Below are positions 9,104-18,712 of a stretch of DNA of 64,000 nucleotides, piece by piece (position 1 is the stretch's first letter; every line of letters begins with the position of its first letter). A model generated the notes under the pieces. The model saw only the letters and a list, made by a program, of their open reading frames with translations, did no database searches and was not told the origin of the DNA. A program made the translations under genes and the position numbers. This DNA is from Pseudomonadota bacterium (GTDB taxonomy: Bacteria > Pseudomonadota > Gammaproteobacteria > Acidiferrobacterales > UBA6901): assembly GCA_021783175.1 (NCBI GenBank), contig JAJXUF010000008.1, positions 1-64,000 on the forward strand. Direction: 5' to 3'.

Positions 9104-12100
9104 TTAGAGCAGCACCTGCTCGACACCTCCCTGTCGAACGCGTTCGATGAATCGTTGTTGCCACCCGGCACCAAGCCGGTGATTGGCGAGTTCGACCACG
9201 ATGTAGTCCGTTTCCAAACCGGTGTCATCGCGATAGCGCGACAGACCCTGAACGCATGCGGGGCAGGAAGTCAGCATTTTGACGTTACCGTCGCGTGCCG
9301 TGTGCTCACCCGTTAGCTGCTCTATTCCCTTCTGCAGTTCCTCCTGTTTGCGGAAGCGAACTTGAGTGGCAATATCCGGGCGCGCAATGGCAAAGGTGCC
9401 GGCTTCGCCGCAGCAGCGGTCTGACAGCAAGACGTCCTGGCCCATCAGTCGTGAAGCGACCCTAACCGGATTGTACGACTTCATCGGCGTGTGGCAGGGA
9501 TCGTGATACATGTAGCGAACCCCTGAAACACCGGTCAGGCTTATTCCTTTTTCCATCAGGTATTCGTGTATGTCTAGCAACCGGCACCCGGGAAAAATGG
9601 CCTCGAATTCGTATTTGAGCAGCTGGTCCATGCAGGTGCCACAGGAGACAATTACCGTTTTGATGTCCAGGTAGTTCAACGTGTTGGCAACCCGATGGAA
9701 AAGTACGCGGTTGTCCGTGGTTATCTTTGAGCCCTTCTGCTCGTCGCCGCTTGATAATTGCGGGTAGCCGCAGCAGAGGTAGCCGGGCGGTAATACAGTC
9801 TGGGCGCCGACGTCGTAGAGCATTGCCAGTGTGGCGAGTCCTACCTGACTGAAAAGCCGCTCCGATCCGCAGCCCGGGAAGTAAAAGACTGCGTCGGACT
9901 CCTCGTTAACGCGGCTCGGATCACGCAGTATTGGTATGTTCTTGCTGTCCTCGATACCCAATAATGCCCTTGTCGTCATGGCGGGAAGACCGCCGGGCAT
10001 TGGCTTGCGCACGAAATTGATCACCTGCGCTACGATCGGTGCAGTCCCGGTGGTCGCTTCAGGTGGTCGGCCATTGCGCACCAAGCCGAGATGCTTTGCC
10101 ATTGCGTAAGCCAGGCGCTGAACGCCATATCCAAACTGGATCAGGGTTTTACGCAGCATCTTTATTGTGGTTGGGTCAGTCGCATTCAGAAATGCCATCG
10201 ACAGCCAAGTGAACAGACTGTGGTGGCGCTTGCCGCGATCCTTCAGGATTCTGCGCATGCGCACCGATACATCGCCAAAATCGATATCCACTGGACAGGG
10301 ATTGAGGCACTTATGGCAGATAGTGCAGTGGTCCGCGACATCGTTCATAGCCTCGAAATGGCGAAGAGAGATGCCGCGGCGTGTTTGTTCCTCGTAGAGA
10401 AACGCCTCGATGATTAGGCCAGTTGCCAAGATCTTGTTGCGCGGAGAGTATGAGAGGTTGGCCCTCGGTATGTGGGTATTGCACACCGGTTTGCATTTGC
10501 CGCAGCGCAGACAGTGGCGAATATCATCATTCAGCGCACCCAGCTCGCTTTCCTCAAGTATGATCGCTTCCTGCTGCAATAGGCGTAGGGACGGAGTGTA
10601 TGCCCGCTCCAGACCTGAGCCAGGTAGCAACTTCCCGCGATTAAAATTGCCGTTTGGATCAACCTCTTTCTTGTATCGGGCGAACGCTTCGATGACTGCA
10701 GGGTCGAGATACTGAATTTTGGTGATCCCAATGCCGTGTTCACCGGATATCACGCCTCCCAGCGCACGGGCAAGCGACATCACACGCGTAACGATGCGAT
10801 CCGCCTCCTGTAGCATGACATAGTCATTGGAGTGGACCGGAATATTGGTATGAACATTGCCGTCGCCAGCGTGCATGTGTGTGGCCACGAACAAGCGGCT
10901 GTTGCGAACGCCGGCATGAATCAGGTCAAGCTGCCGACGTATTGGTTCGAGCTCGAGACCGCCGAAAATCTGTTTCAGCGGTCCTTCCACCTCGGCGCGA
11001 TACGATATTCGCAAATCGTGTCTTAGAAGCAGCTGTACTACCCTGTCTCCGGGTTTAGCGCGACTTGATGTTTCGGCGTCAAACAAACTGCCGACTGACT
11101 CCACCAGTTTATCCAGCCCAGCGAGTATAGTGGACCAGCGCGAATGGACCCGCTCAAGAACCTCGCGCGCCGCTGTCTTCTTGTCGATCAAAATGGCGCT
11201 GGATTCATGACTGGTTTCATAGTCGGAGGTGGGCAGTGGCGCATCGGCAAGTTTGCCCAGATAGTTGCGCACTGCGTCAATAATGCGCAATTTGTTGGAA
11301 ATGGATTCCTCAATGTTGATGCGTTCGATTCCCGCGGCATATTCGGCGAGGCGATCGAGCGGAATTACGACGTCTTCATTGATCTTAAATGCGTTAGTAT
11401 GTTTGGCGATTGCGGCCGTGCGCGATCGATCAAGCCAGAAGCGGCGGCGCGCCTCCGGACTCACCGCAATGAAACCTTCGGCTCCACGCGCGTTGGCCAT
11501 GCGCACAATAGCCGACGCCGCATCAGCGACCGTATCTTGCTTGTCACCCGCTACGTCAACAAGCAAAACCATCTTAGGGCGATCACGGCGTGCCGCTTTA
11601 GTGGTGTAGCCGACTGCCTTGACATACCGCTCATCAAGATGTTCGAGACCGGACAAAAGCACTTCCGGGTGTGTGTCGAGATAATTCTTTATTTCGACGA
11701 TAGCCGGTACTGCCTTGCTCAAATCGTGTCCAAAGAACTCAAGACAAACGGTTCGCAAATGCGTGGGCATGCGATGCAGTATGAAAACGGCCGATGTGAC
11801 GAGGCCATCGCAGCCTTCTTTCTGAATTCCAGGCAGGCCGGACAGAAACTTGTCTGTGACATCTTTTCCAAGGCCGATCTTGCGGAAAGAATTTCCGGGA
11901 ATCCGCAGAAAACGTGGTTCGCCTGCCGGTGTCTTGCCGTCGACTTCAAAATGGCTGATGCGGAAGACGACTTGTGCCTGCTCATGTATCTTGCCAAGAT
12001 TGTGATTGAGACGCTCTACTTCGATCCATTGTGCGTCCGGCGTCACCATGCGCCAGGAGACCAGGTTGTCGAGCGTTGTACCCCAGAGAACCGCCTTTTT

Positions 12101-12991
12101 TCCGCCGGCGTTCATGGCGACGTTGCCGCCGATCGTGCAGGCGTCTTGTGATGTCGGATCAACCGCAAAACTGTAGCCGTTGGCTTCAGCAAGCTTAGAA
12201 ACGTTCAGCGTTATCACGCCGGCCTGCGCGCGAACAGTCGGTACCTTGCCGGCGACTCCTTCCAGTTCGCGTAACTCAATAGCCCCAAGCGCGTCCAGTT
12301 TTTCGGTGTTGATCACCACCGATTCGGCATGCAGCGGCACTGCGCCGCCGGTGTAGCCAGTGCCGCCACCACGCGGAATCACCGTAAGTCCGAGTTCGAT
12401 GCAACTGCGGACTACAAGAGCCGTTTCCTCTTCCGTATCCGGAGTGACCACGGCAAGCGGATACTCAACTCGCCAGTCAGTCGCATCCGTGACGTGGGAC
12501 ACCCGCGCGAGACTGCTGAAATCGATATTGTCCGCTCGTGTCACACGCGCAAGTAGCTTGCGCAGCCGCCGGCGCCAGTCATCTTGGCGCGGAAACCATT
12601 GCTCAAACTCCTGAACCGCCTGCCGTGCCCGCCCGATCAGCGTGATGGTCAGTGGATTGCCTTCTGCCCGAGCCGCGATTTGGTCGAGCCGGTGATGTAG
12701 GGCATGGACAAGCGAGCCGCGTCTTTTGCGATTTTCCAGCAGATCGTCCTGAATGTAGGGATTGCGGTGGATAACCCACATGTCCCCCAGAACTTCAAAG
12801 AGCATCCGCGCCGAGCGCCCGGTGCGCCGGGTGCCGCGCAGTTCATTAAGGGTGTTCCACATCGCCTCGCCAAGAAAGCGAATGACGATTTCGCGGTCGG
12901 AAAAAGACGTGTAGTTATAAGGGATTTCGCGAATACGCATGGTGCCACGGGTCTCCATGGCGACGCCGCCGCCGGGCATCGCTGCAACCAT
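9104..12991 (-). CDS. Giant FAD-binding and Fe-S oxidoreductase (DUF3683 / GlcD-GlpC type)
   Basis: A 1295-residue protein. Residues about 20-110 match the DUF3683 leader ([20 protein letters not shown]). Then comes a FAD domain of the glycolate/D-lactate dehydrogenase type with the [14 protein letters not shown] loop and a C-terminal cap ending GEHGIG. Next is a pair of 4Fe-4S sites ([12 protein letters not shown] and [13 protein letters not shown]), and last two CCG domains ([33 protein letters not shown]). It therefore combines in one chain what GlcD/E/F or Dld2-type enzymes split between subunits. Likely role: oxidation of a 2-hydroxy acid with electrons passed to the quinone pool. The substrate is not shown. 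Several in-frame starts exist; the family-conserved part begins about 18 residues in. Confidence 0.88.
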   Translation of the reverse strand: MVAAMPGGGVAMETRGTMRIREIPYNYTSFSDREIVIRFLGEAMWNTLNELRGTRRTGRSARMLFEVLGDMWVIHRNPYIQDDLLENRKRRGSLVHALHHRLDQIAARAEGNPLTITLIGRARQAVQEFEQWFPRQDDWRRRLRKLLARVTRADNIDFSSLARVSHVTDATDWRVEYPLAVVTPDTEEETALVVRSCIELGLTVIPRGGGTGYTGGAVPLHAESVVINTEKLDALGAIELRELEGVAGKVPTVRAQAGVITLNVSKLAEANGYSFAVDPTSQDACTIGGNVAMNAGGKKAVLWGTTLDNLVSWRMVTPDAQWIEVERLNHNLGKIHEQAQVVFRISHFEVDGKTPAGEPRFLRIPGNSFRKIGLGKDVTDKFLSGLPGIQKEGCDGLVTSAVFILHRMPTHLRTVCLEFFGHDLSKAVPAIVEIKNYLDTHPEVLLSGLEHLDERYVKAVGYTTKAARRDRPKMVLLVDVAGDKQDTVADAASAIVRMANARGAEGFIAVSPEARRRFWLDRSRTAAIAKHTNAFKINEDVVIPLDRLAEYAAGIERINIEESISNKLRIIDAVRNYLGKLADAPLPTSDYETSHESSAILIDKKTAAREVLERVHSRWSTILAGLDKLVESVGSLFDAETSSRAKPGDRVVQLLLRHDLRISYRAEVEGPLKQIFGGLELEPIRRQLDLIHAGVRNSRLFVATHMHAGDGNVHTNIPVHSNDYVMLQEADRIVTRVMSLARALGGVISGEHGIGITKIQYLDPAVIEAFARYKKEVDPNGNFNRGKLLPGSGLERAYTPSLRLLQQEAIILEESELGALNDDIRHCLRCGKCKPVCNTHIPRANLSYSPRNKILATGLIIEAFLYEEQTRRGISLRHFEAMNDVADHCTICHKCLNPCPVDIDFGDVSVRMRRILKDRGKRHHSLFTWLSMAFLNATDPTTIKMLRKTLIQFGYGVQRLAYAMAKHLGLVRNGRPPEATTGTAPIVAQVINFVRKPMPGGLPAMTTRALLGIEDSKNIPILRDPSRVNEESDAVFYFPGCGSERLFSQVGLATLAMLYDVGAQTVLPPGYLCCGYPQLSSGDEQKGSKITTDNRVLFHRVANTLNYLDIKTVIVSCGTCMDQLLKYEFEAIFPGCRLLDIHEYLMEKGISLTGVSGVRYMYHDPCHTPMKSYNPVRVASRLMGQDVLLSDRCCGEAGTFAIARPDIATQVRFRKQEELQKGIEQLTGEHTARDGNVKMLTSCPACVQGLSRYRDDTGLETDYIVVELANHRLGAGWQQRFIERVRQGGVEQVLL

Positions 12992-13485
12992 ATTAGCATG
13001 TACTTCTGGATTTGAAGGGATTGCCCGGGTGAATGTCCGTCATTCGCCGGGGTGGGTGCAGCGAGCACAGCCTGCGACACAGGATATGGATATTGCCATA
13101 CACCTTTCGGCATCAGATGCCTTTCTTTGCAGGATTCACCTCGCCAAGCAATCGCACGGCAGCTGTTTTCTTGGCGGTGTCACAATCCAGTCCTAAAATC
13201 TATAGTTAGGTTTCTGAAGGCGGTGAAGGCGAATTGGTAGTTTTCAATCCCGGGCGTGCAGTGATGGACGGCTCATGATCTGTCACTGCTTCTGACAATC
13301 CGGTCCGGCAACGTACTCCGGATTGTCTTGCGTGTTCACGGATTTGAACGGATGTCGACCTTTTCGCATTTTTCAACGCTGATGGGAACAAACGGTGTTT
13401 CGCTCAGGTCTATTTTTGACCTGTATCAATGCATCGATCTGGCTTGGGACCTACATTTAATTCACGGAGCAATTGGGAGGATACG
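12992..13485. other. Divergent intergenic region with one hairpin
   Basis: A 494-base region between the giant oxidoreductase (leftward) and the PilZ-like gene (rightward). It must hold both promoters. It contains the perfect hairpin listed at 13294-13327 and a small inverted repeat CAGGTC-7-GACCTG at 13405-13423. No gene is supportable. Confidence 0.45.
13294..13327. other. Perfect 10-bp hairpin in a divergent promoter region
   Basis: GACAATCCGG at 13294-13303 pairs perfectly with CCGGATTGTC at 13318-13327 across a 14-base loop. No run of T follows on either strand, so it is not a classic terminator. It sits about 160 bases before the PilZ-like gene and could be an RNA structure in its leader or a protein-binding site. 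Confidence 0.45.
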
Positions 13486-13854
13486 ATGATGGAACATCGT
13501 TGGCATATTCGCAGACGGATGGCAGCGAAGGTCGTCCTTAATAGTCCGGCCCTTGGTCAAGTACACGCGAAAATCCGCGATCTCGGCGCAGGAGGAGTGT
13601 GCGTCGATACGCTGGAGCAAGCCTTGACCCCCAACTTGCACGTTAATCTTACATTTGCCTTGGAGTCGGCCGGCATCTTACGAATCTACCGTGTTCCGGC
13701 TCTGGTGGTGTGGGCGTCGCGCGATAGTGCTGGGCTAATGTTTTATGAAATATTCCCGGAGACATTGCGTGGCGCACTGAGCAAGTTGCGACTGGAGGAA
13801 ACCGCCAGACTCGTCGACAACGAGCTGGTCAACGGCACCGGTGGGGGTAACTAG
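13486..13854 (+). CDS. PilZ domain-like protein
   Basis: About 122 residues. PilZ domains bind cyclic di-GMP through RxxxR and D/NxSxxG. Here RWHIR fits the first motif near the N-terminus, and the second is DLGAGG, which has Gly in place of the usual Ser, so nucleotide binding is possible but not certain. The remainder is beta-rich, ending in a helix (LRGALSKLRLEETARLV), which matches the fold. GGGAGG lies just upstream; two ATG codons in tandem (13486 and 13489) are both possible, the second being better spaced. The YbaK-like gene follows 38 bases later on the same strand. Confidence 0.68.
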   Translation: MMEHRWHIRRRMAAKVVLNSPALGQVHAKIRDLGAGGVCVDTLEQALTPNLHVNLTFALESAGILRIYRVPALVVWASRDSAGLMFYEIFPETLRGALSKLRLEETARLVDNELVNGTGGGN

Positions 13855-13892
13855 CCGGGCAATCAGCTCCAGTCATCAGGAGGAGCGCTTAT

Positions 13893-14357
13893 ATGGCCAT
13901 TTCCAGAACAGTCACCGATTATCTTCAAGCCCATCGCGTCCGCTATGCGGTTTTCCCTCATCCACGTACTCACAGTAGCCGGGAAACAGCCGAATCAGTA
14001 GTGATCTCTGCGCAGCAGCTTGCAAAAGCCGTCGTTTTGAGCGATGCGCATGGTTACCTTATGGCCGTGGTTCCCAGTGATCGTCACGTGAGCATGCCCC
14101 GGCTTTCGCAACTGCTTGGCCGACGGCTTGAGCTTGCTGCGGAGGGGAGGATTGCGCCGGTGTTTAAGGATTGTGAGGTGGGTGCGATTCCGCCCATGGG
14201 GCCGGCCTATGGCATGGAGACGATCCTCGACGACAGCCTTGTGGGCGAACCTGTTGTCTATTTTGAAGCCGGAGATCACGAGGAGGTGATCCAGGTAGAC
14301 GGTGAAACCTTCCTTTCATTGCTGAAATCGGCGCGTCACGGGCAGTTCACGCACTGA
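13893..14357 (+). CDS. YbaK/ProX-type aminoacyl-tRNA deacylase
   Basis: A 154-residue trans-editing domain that hydrolyses mischarged aminoacyl-tRNA (often Cys- or Ala-tRNA-Pro). Typical features are the early YAVFPHPRTHSS strand, the conserved Lys in AQQLAKAVVL near residue 44, MAVVPSDRHVSMPRL, and the GAIPPMGPAYG loop near 105. A very strong ribosome site (AGGAGG) precedes the ATG. The exact specificity (YbaK, ProX or YeaK) cannot be assigned. Confidence 0.82.
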   Translation: MAISRTVTDYLQAHRVRYAVFPHPRTHSSRETAESVVISAQQLAKAVVLSDAHGYLMAVVPSDRHVSMPRLSQLLGRRLELAAEGRIAPVFKDCEVGAIPPMGPAYGMETILDDSLVGEPVVYFEAGDHEEVIQVDGETFLSLLKSARHGQFTH

Positions 14358-14550
14358 CAACTGGCGGTGATAAGCGGTGCCCGGTTTCCATGCCCGGACT
14401 GAATCACCACACACCGACACCTGGCAGGGATCAAATGCCTTGCCGCGCAGCCCGCGAATCATCGAGATCGAGTGAGATCGGCGCTGGGCAAGTATGACAT
14501 CGAGTTGCCAGCGAGTCAGTTATGGGGCCCCGTGGTCAAGGCGAAATGCG

Positions 14551-15546
14551 ATGAACGCCACAGACATCAGCGTGTTTTCCTTGAATTCCGGCAGCGAGTT
14601 TGCGACGCGCGTTAGCGCGTCGCTTGGCATGTCTGCGGGGCGACATGAGGAGCGCGAATTTGAAGACGGCGAGCACAAGATTCGTCCGCTCGAAAGCGTT
14701 CGTGGTCGCGACATTTTCGTTGTGCAGTCGCTTTACGACGACCAGAATCAGAGCGTTAATGACAAGCTGTGCCGGTTGCTGTTTTTCATTGGTGCCCTCA
14801 AAGATGCCGCAGCCGCTCGGGTTACCGCAGTTGTGCCATATCTTGCCTACGCCCGGAAAGACCGGAAGACCCAGTCACGAGATCCGGTGACAACGCGCTA
14901 CGTGGCCGGGATGTTCGAATCGGTTGGCACGGACCGGGTAGTAACTCTTGACGTGCACAACTTGGCAGCTTTTCAAAATGCGTTTCGCTGTGCTACCGAG
15001 CATCTTGAAGCGCGCATGCTGTTTGTCAAATATTTCGTCGAGCTTGCGGCTGATCGAGACGTCGTCGTGGTATCACCAGATGTCGGCGGCATTAAGCGCG
15101 CAGACTTGTTTCGCCAATCGCTGGCGCGCGTTCTTGATCGAGATATTTCCATGGCATTCATGGAAAAAAGACGTGCGCTAGGCGTGGTCGCGAGCGGCGC
15201 GCTGGTAGGCGATGTTGACGGAAGCGTGGCGATTATAATCGACGACTTGATTAGCTCCGGAACCACAATCGCGCGCGCGGCAGACGGTTGCCGCGCAGCA
15301 GGCGCAAAATCGGTTTTCGCGGCAGCGACACATGGCCTATTTGTGGCGCAAGCGGATACGGTTCTGGCGGTAGCCGCACTCGACCGGATTGTCGTCACCG
15401 ATTCCGTCCCACCGTTCCGGATTGGACAAGACGGTTTGCGCAATAAGCTGGATGTTTTGGACTCTGCCAGCTTTATTGGCGAGGCCATACGCCGCTTGCA
15501 TAACCATGAATCGCTAATTGCCCTGCAGCAAAGCCAGGGGGTGTAA
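14551..15546 (+). CDS. Divergent ribose-phosphate pyrophosphokinase (PRPP synthetase)
   Basis: Makes PRPP from ribose 5-phosphate and ATP. The product is 331 residues, close to the family length. The N-terminal domain has the FEDGEHKIRP and VQSLY segments; YARKDRKTQSRDPVT is the ATP-binding loop; the PRPP loop is IIIDDLISSGTTIARA. The flexible metal-binding motif reads LDVHNLAAFQNAF, where standard enzymes have DLHAxQIQGFF, so this is a divergent paralogue rather than the main PrsA. Phosphate activation may differ. The frame extends upstream, but the ATG at 14551 begins the conserved part. Its stop directly abuts the stop of the convergent next gene. Confidence 0.83.
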   Translation: MNATDISVFSLNSGSEFATRVSASLGMSAGRHEEREFEDGEHKIRPLESVRGRDIFVVQSLYDDQNQSVNDKLCRLLFFIGALKDAAAARVTAVVPYLAYARKDRKTQSRDPVTTRYVAGMFESVGTDRVVTLDVHNLAAFQNAFRCATEHLEARMLFVKYFVELAADRDVVVVSPDVGGIKRADLFRQSLARVLDRDISMAFMEKRRALGVVASGALVGDVDGSVAIIIDDLISSGTTIARAADGCRAAGAKSVFAAATHGLFVAQADTVLAVAALDRIVVTDSVPPFRIGQDGLRNKLDVLDSASFIGEAIRRLHNHESLIALQQSQGV

Positions 15547-16581
15547 TTAGAGTTTTCGCAGGTAGTGTTCCGCAATTCCAAGATACTCGTGCGCTGCCGA
15601 AACCCACCGGGCGGTGTCGCGCACGGTTGTGTCGACGATGTGCCAGAGCGCGACCCTGCAACGAAAACATGCCCAGCAGGATTTGTAGAAGTTCACTAAC
15701 GGCAGCGGCGGGTTGTCATTGACGGTTCGTGCGTAGGTTGCGAAAAACAGCTGTCCGACTTCTGCAGCGCCGAGACGCTCGCATTCCATCGCCAGAAATG
15801 CGAGTTCGTCGACCGGATCAAGAATGCGGAAATCGCGATTGAATTCGAGACAGTCGATGATCACTGGCGGCGGGCCGAGAAAGATATGTTCCGGTCGCAG
15901 GTCGCCATGCGCCTCGATGATGTGGTTCTGCGCCGCCCGATCGTCGAGCAGAGCGGCGTTGTGATCGAGGAAGCGATTCTGAAGATCCGCGATGCTATCG
16001 ATACGCGATTTCGGCAGAGCGAAATGGGATCGCGACAGTTCTGCATGGTTGCTGCGCACCTTGTCGCGAAATCGGCGGCGATATTCGGTAGATTCCATTG
16101 GTTGCGGCGGCGAGGAACGATAAAAGTTCGCCAGCAACGAGGCTGCAGCCTGCAGCGCCGCGCCGGAGGCTTCCCCGCGACCAATGGCACGATCAAGAGA
16201 CCGTTCGGCGGGAAGGCGGCGCATTTTGACGAGCCAGTCCACCGGCAGACCCTCACCGCCCAGTTCTAGACGTCCCGAGCGGTCGACAGTCATTGTTACG
16301 GTACCTAGATAGACGTTCGGGGCGAGCCGACGGTTAAGTGCAACCTCGCGTTCACAATTCCGATGGCGTAAATCTGTGGTGCTAAAGTCCAGAAATTCAT
16401 GGCGTACTGGCTTCTTGAGCTTGTAGACGTAGGCATCCGACAGGAATACCCAAGACATATGAGTTTCGATAGGATCGACGCGAAGCGGTTTTTCCGGGTA
16501 GTTTTTGGCGCGCGAGAGGAATGCGACCTTGGCATCGATTGGAACATCTGTCGAACCTCGATGGATTCTGTCGGTCGTCAT
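15547..16581 (-). CDS. Aminoglycoside phosphotransferase/kinase-like protein (COG2187 type)
   Basis: A 344-residue protein with the kinase-like fold of the aminoglycoside phosphotransferase superfamily. The N-terminus has SWVFLSDAYVYKLKKP, where the Lys is in the ATP-binding position. The catalytic loop is AHGDLRPEHIFL (about residues 224-235) and the metal-binding part is IIDCLEFNRDFRILDPVDELAFLAME. Members of COG2187 are annotated as gluconate kinase-like, but no substrate is established. Four Cys-rich aromatic residues near the C-terminus (YKSCWACFRCR) are a family feature. It is transcribed towards the PRPP synthetase. Confidence 0.78.
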   Translation of the reverse strand: MTTDRIHRGSTDVPIDAKVAFLSRAKNYPEKPLRVDPIETHMSWVFLSDAYVYKLKKPVRHEFLDFSTTDLRHRNCEREVALNRRLAPNVYLGTVTMTVDRSGRLELGGEGLPVDWLVKMRRLPAERSLDRAIGRGEASGAALQAAASLLANFYRSSPPQPMESTEYRRRFRDKVRSNHAELSRSHFALPKSRIDSIADLQNRFLDHNAALLDDRAAQNHIIEAHGDLRPEHIFLGPPPVIIDCLEFNRDFRILDPVDELAFLAMECERLGAAEVGQLFFATYARTVNDNPPLPLVNFYKSCWACFRCRVALWHIVDTTVRDTARWVSAAHEYLGIAEHYLRKL

Positions 16582-16762
16582 CGGTCCAAATCAGCTGCTA
16601 TGGCACGGGGTTATTGCGCTAACACTATCGCAATCCAGTGACAAGTCCAACGAAATGCAGGCGCCATGCGGAGCCGCTGCTCGGCCCACTTGTTAGTCTA
16701 TAGCATCATCTCCATTATTATATGGAGCAGATTGCTGCCTCGAGACGGGCAGGAGACCTGTG

Positions 16763-17509
16763 ATGCGATTGAGAGTGGTATCGTACAATATCCACAGGGC
16801 GATAGGGTTGGATCGCCGCTTTCGCCTCGACCGCATCGTGTCGATCCTGAAACATCTGCAACCTGACGTCGCGTTACTTCAGGAAGTCGATTCCGGTGCG
16901 CCGCGTTCGGGAGAGCTCGATTTGGCAAACGAACTGGCACAAGAACTCGGTTTTCCCCATTATGCGGTTGGGCACAACGTGCGACTGCGCAAGGGTCGTT
17001 ATGGGAATGCCACGTTGAGCCAGTTTCCGATCTTAAGGGAGCGAAACATCGATCTCACGATCGAATCGAAAAAACGCCGTGGATGCCAGCATACGAGCAT
17101 CTACGTGCAAAAGCACAAAAGCAATCCGCACACAATTGAAGTATTTAATTTGCACCTTGGACTGTCGGCACGCGAACGCCAGCGTCAGGTGGGGCTGTTG
17201 GTGCGTTCGGGCGAATTTGCCTCTCTCGATCAAAGCCATGCCTGCCTCGTCGGAGGCGATTTCAACGATTGGCGCGGCCAGTTGCCGCCAATTTTTGTCG
17301 AAGGGCTGGGGTTCCAGTGCGCAACTCTGCGCAGCGACGGATACTCCCGTCCGTTACGCACCTATCCGTCATTCTCCCCAACTGGTGGCCTTGACAAGAT
17401 TTTCTTTCGTGGCCGGGTGCACCTGATTGAGGCGAGCACCTGCCGCCTACACGTTTCACGCGTCGCCAGTGATCACTTGCCAGTTATCGTTGACTTTGAG
17501 CTGCAATGA
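16763..17509 (+). CDS. Endonuclease/exonuclease/phosphatase family protein (YbhP-like)
   Basis: A 248-residue EEP-fold metal-dependent phosphoesterase. Seen: the opening VVSYNIHRAIG, the metal Glu in LLQEVDSG, the NLHLG strand, GGDFNDW and the terminal SDHLPV, all standard catalytic elements. The ATG at 16763 is seven bases after AGGAG; a GTG one codon earlier is less likely. The stop overlaps the start of clsB (ATGA), so the two are translationally coupled. The same pair exists in E. coli as ybhP-clsB, suggesting a role in membrane phospholipid metabolism, by context only. Confidence 0.86.
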   Translation: MRLRVVSYNIHRAIGLDRRFRLDRIVSILKHLQPDVALLQEVDSGAPRSGELDLANELAQELGFPHYAVGHNVRLRKGRYGNATLSQFPILRERNIDLTIESKKRRGCQHTSIYVQKHKSNPHTIEVFNLHLGLSARERQRQVGLLVRSGEFASLDQSHACLVGGDFNDWRGQLPPIFVEGLGFQCATLRSDGYSRPLRTYPSFSPTGGLDKIFFRGRVHLIEASTCRLHVSRVASDHLPVIVDFELQ

Positions 17510-18699
17510 CCGGACACGGAGACATGCTTTTGTCTCGCCGCAAGCGCGCTAAGACCAAAATGCTGGCGAAGTACCGGTTTCCCTGGCGCAGCGGCAATCG
17601 CTTTGCGCTGCTAGTGGACGGACCCGAATTCTTTGCGAAGATGCTGCAGGCCATCGATGGCGCCAAGCGTTATATTCTGCTCGAGATCTATTTATTCGAG
17701 TCAGGAAGTGTAGCCAAACGGTTTATCGATGCGCTGGCGGATGCGGTGCGACGTGGTATCAGGGTACATGTTCTTTTGGACGATTTCGGGGCGCGAGGTT
17801 TCAGCCGCTACGATCGGGAGCGGCTGCGCAAGAGCGGTGTGAATCTTGCGTTTTACAATCCCCTTTACTTTGGCAAGCTGCTGCAAAACCTTGCCCGCGA
17901 CCACCGCAAGCTGTTGGTCATAGACGGCGAGACCGCATTTGTGGGTGGTGCCGGAATAGCCGACGAATTCGATCCTCCCGACGCACCCGAGCGGCGCTGG
18001 CGAGAGACCATGGTTGAGATTCATGGCCCGGTGATTGGTGATTGGCAGGAGCTGTTTGTCGAAAGCTGGCAGCGCTATACCGGTGAGGGGCTGGAGCTTG
18101 CCGCGCCGGCGCCAGGTCCGCCGGCAGACGGAATTCTCGGGCGCGTGACGGTGATGAGGGGTATATCGCAGCAAGGAATAAAGCGAGACTTGCTCAAACA
18201 TATCAAAATGGCTGAGCGGCGCATTTGGCTTGCTACAGCCTATTTCGTCCCATCGCGCCGCATCCTGCGGGCTCTTCGCCGGGCGGCGCGTCGCGGAGTC
18301 GATGTTCGCTTGCTCGTGCCCGGTCCCTACACCGATCATCCGGCTGTGCGTATCGCCGGACGGCGGTTCTATGCATCGCTGCTGGCAAGCGGAGTGCACG
18401 TATTCGAGTATCAACCACGGGTTCTGCACACCAAGATGAGTCTGTGCGACGGGTGGGTATCGATTGGATCGAGCAATCTTGACCGCTGGAATCTGCGCTG
18501 GAATCTGGAAGCGAACCAGGCAGTCGAGGGCCAGGATTTTTCCGAGCGAGCGCGCGCCGTTCTTGAAGCCGATTTCCTGGAAAGTATTGAGTGCCACTAC
18601 GAGGATTGGATGCATCGACCTTTGCGCGCGCGCATCGGTGAGCGCTTGTGGGGGTTGGTCGACCGGTCACTTAACGGGGTTGGTCGCGGGCGCTTATGA
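17506..18699 (+). CDS. clsB: Cardiolipin synthase B (phospholipase D superfamily)
   Basis: Makes cardiolipin at the inner membrane by phosphatidyl transfer. The product is 397 residues and has two HKD catalytic motifs: DHRKLLVIDGETAFVGG in the first half and LHTKMSLCDGWVSIGSSNLD in the second. It lacks N-terminal membrane helices, as ClsB/YbhO does, unlike ClsA. It is coupled by a four-base overlap to the upstream EEP-family gene, and ends 13 bases from the convergent metallo-hydrolase. Confidence 0.9.
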   Translation: MTGHGDMLLSRRKRAKTKMLAKYRFPWRSGNRFALLVDGPEFFAKMLQAIDGAKRYILLEIYLFESGSVAKRFIDALADAVRRGIRVHVLLDDFGARGFSRYDRERLRKSGVNLAFYNPLYFGKLLQNLARDHRKLLVIDGETAFVGGAGIADEFDPPDAPERRWRETMVEIHGPVIGDWQELFVESWQRYTGEGLELAAPAPGPPADGILGRVTVMRGISQQGIKRDLLKHIKMAERRIWLATAYFVPSRRILRALRRAARRGVDVRLLVPGPYTDHPAVRIAGRRFYASLLASGVHVFEYQPRVLHTKMSLCDGWVSIGSSNLDRWNLRWNLEANQAVEGQDFSERARAVLEADFLESIECHYEDWMHRPLRARIGERLWGLVDRSLNGVGRGRL

Positions 18700-18712
18700 A
18701 CACCGAAGGGAG

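Noticed and set aside
11144..12151. A 335-residue plus-strand frame inside the giant oxidoreductase
   Set aside because: It is an antisense shadow of a clearly recognised domain, with no family features.
13416..13444. A promoter based on TTGACC before the PilZ-like gene
   Set aside because: No acceptable -10 box lies at the right distance; the sequence there is CTGGCT.
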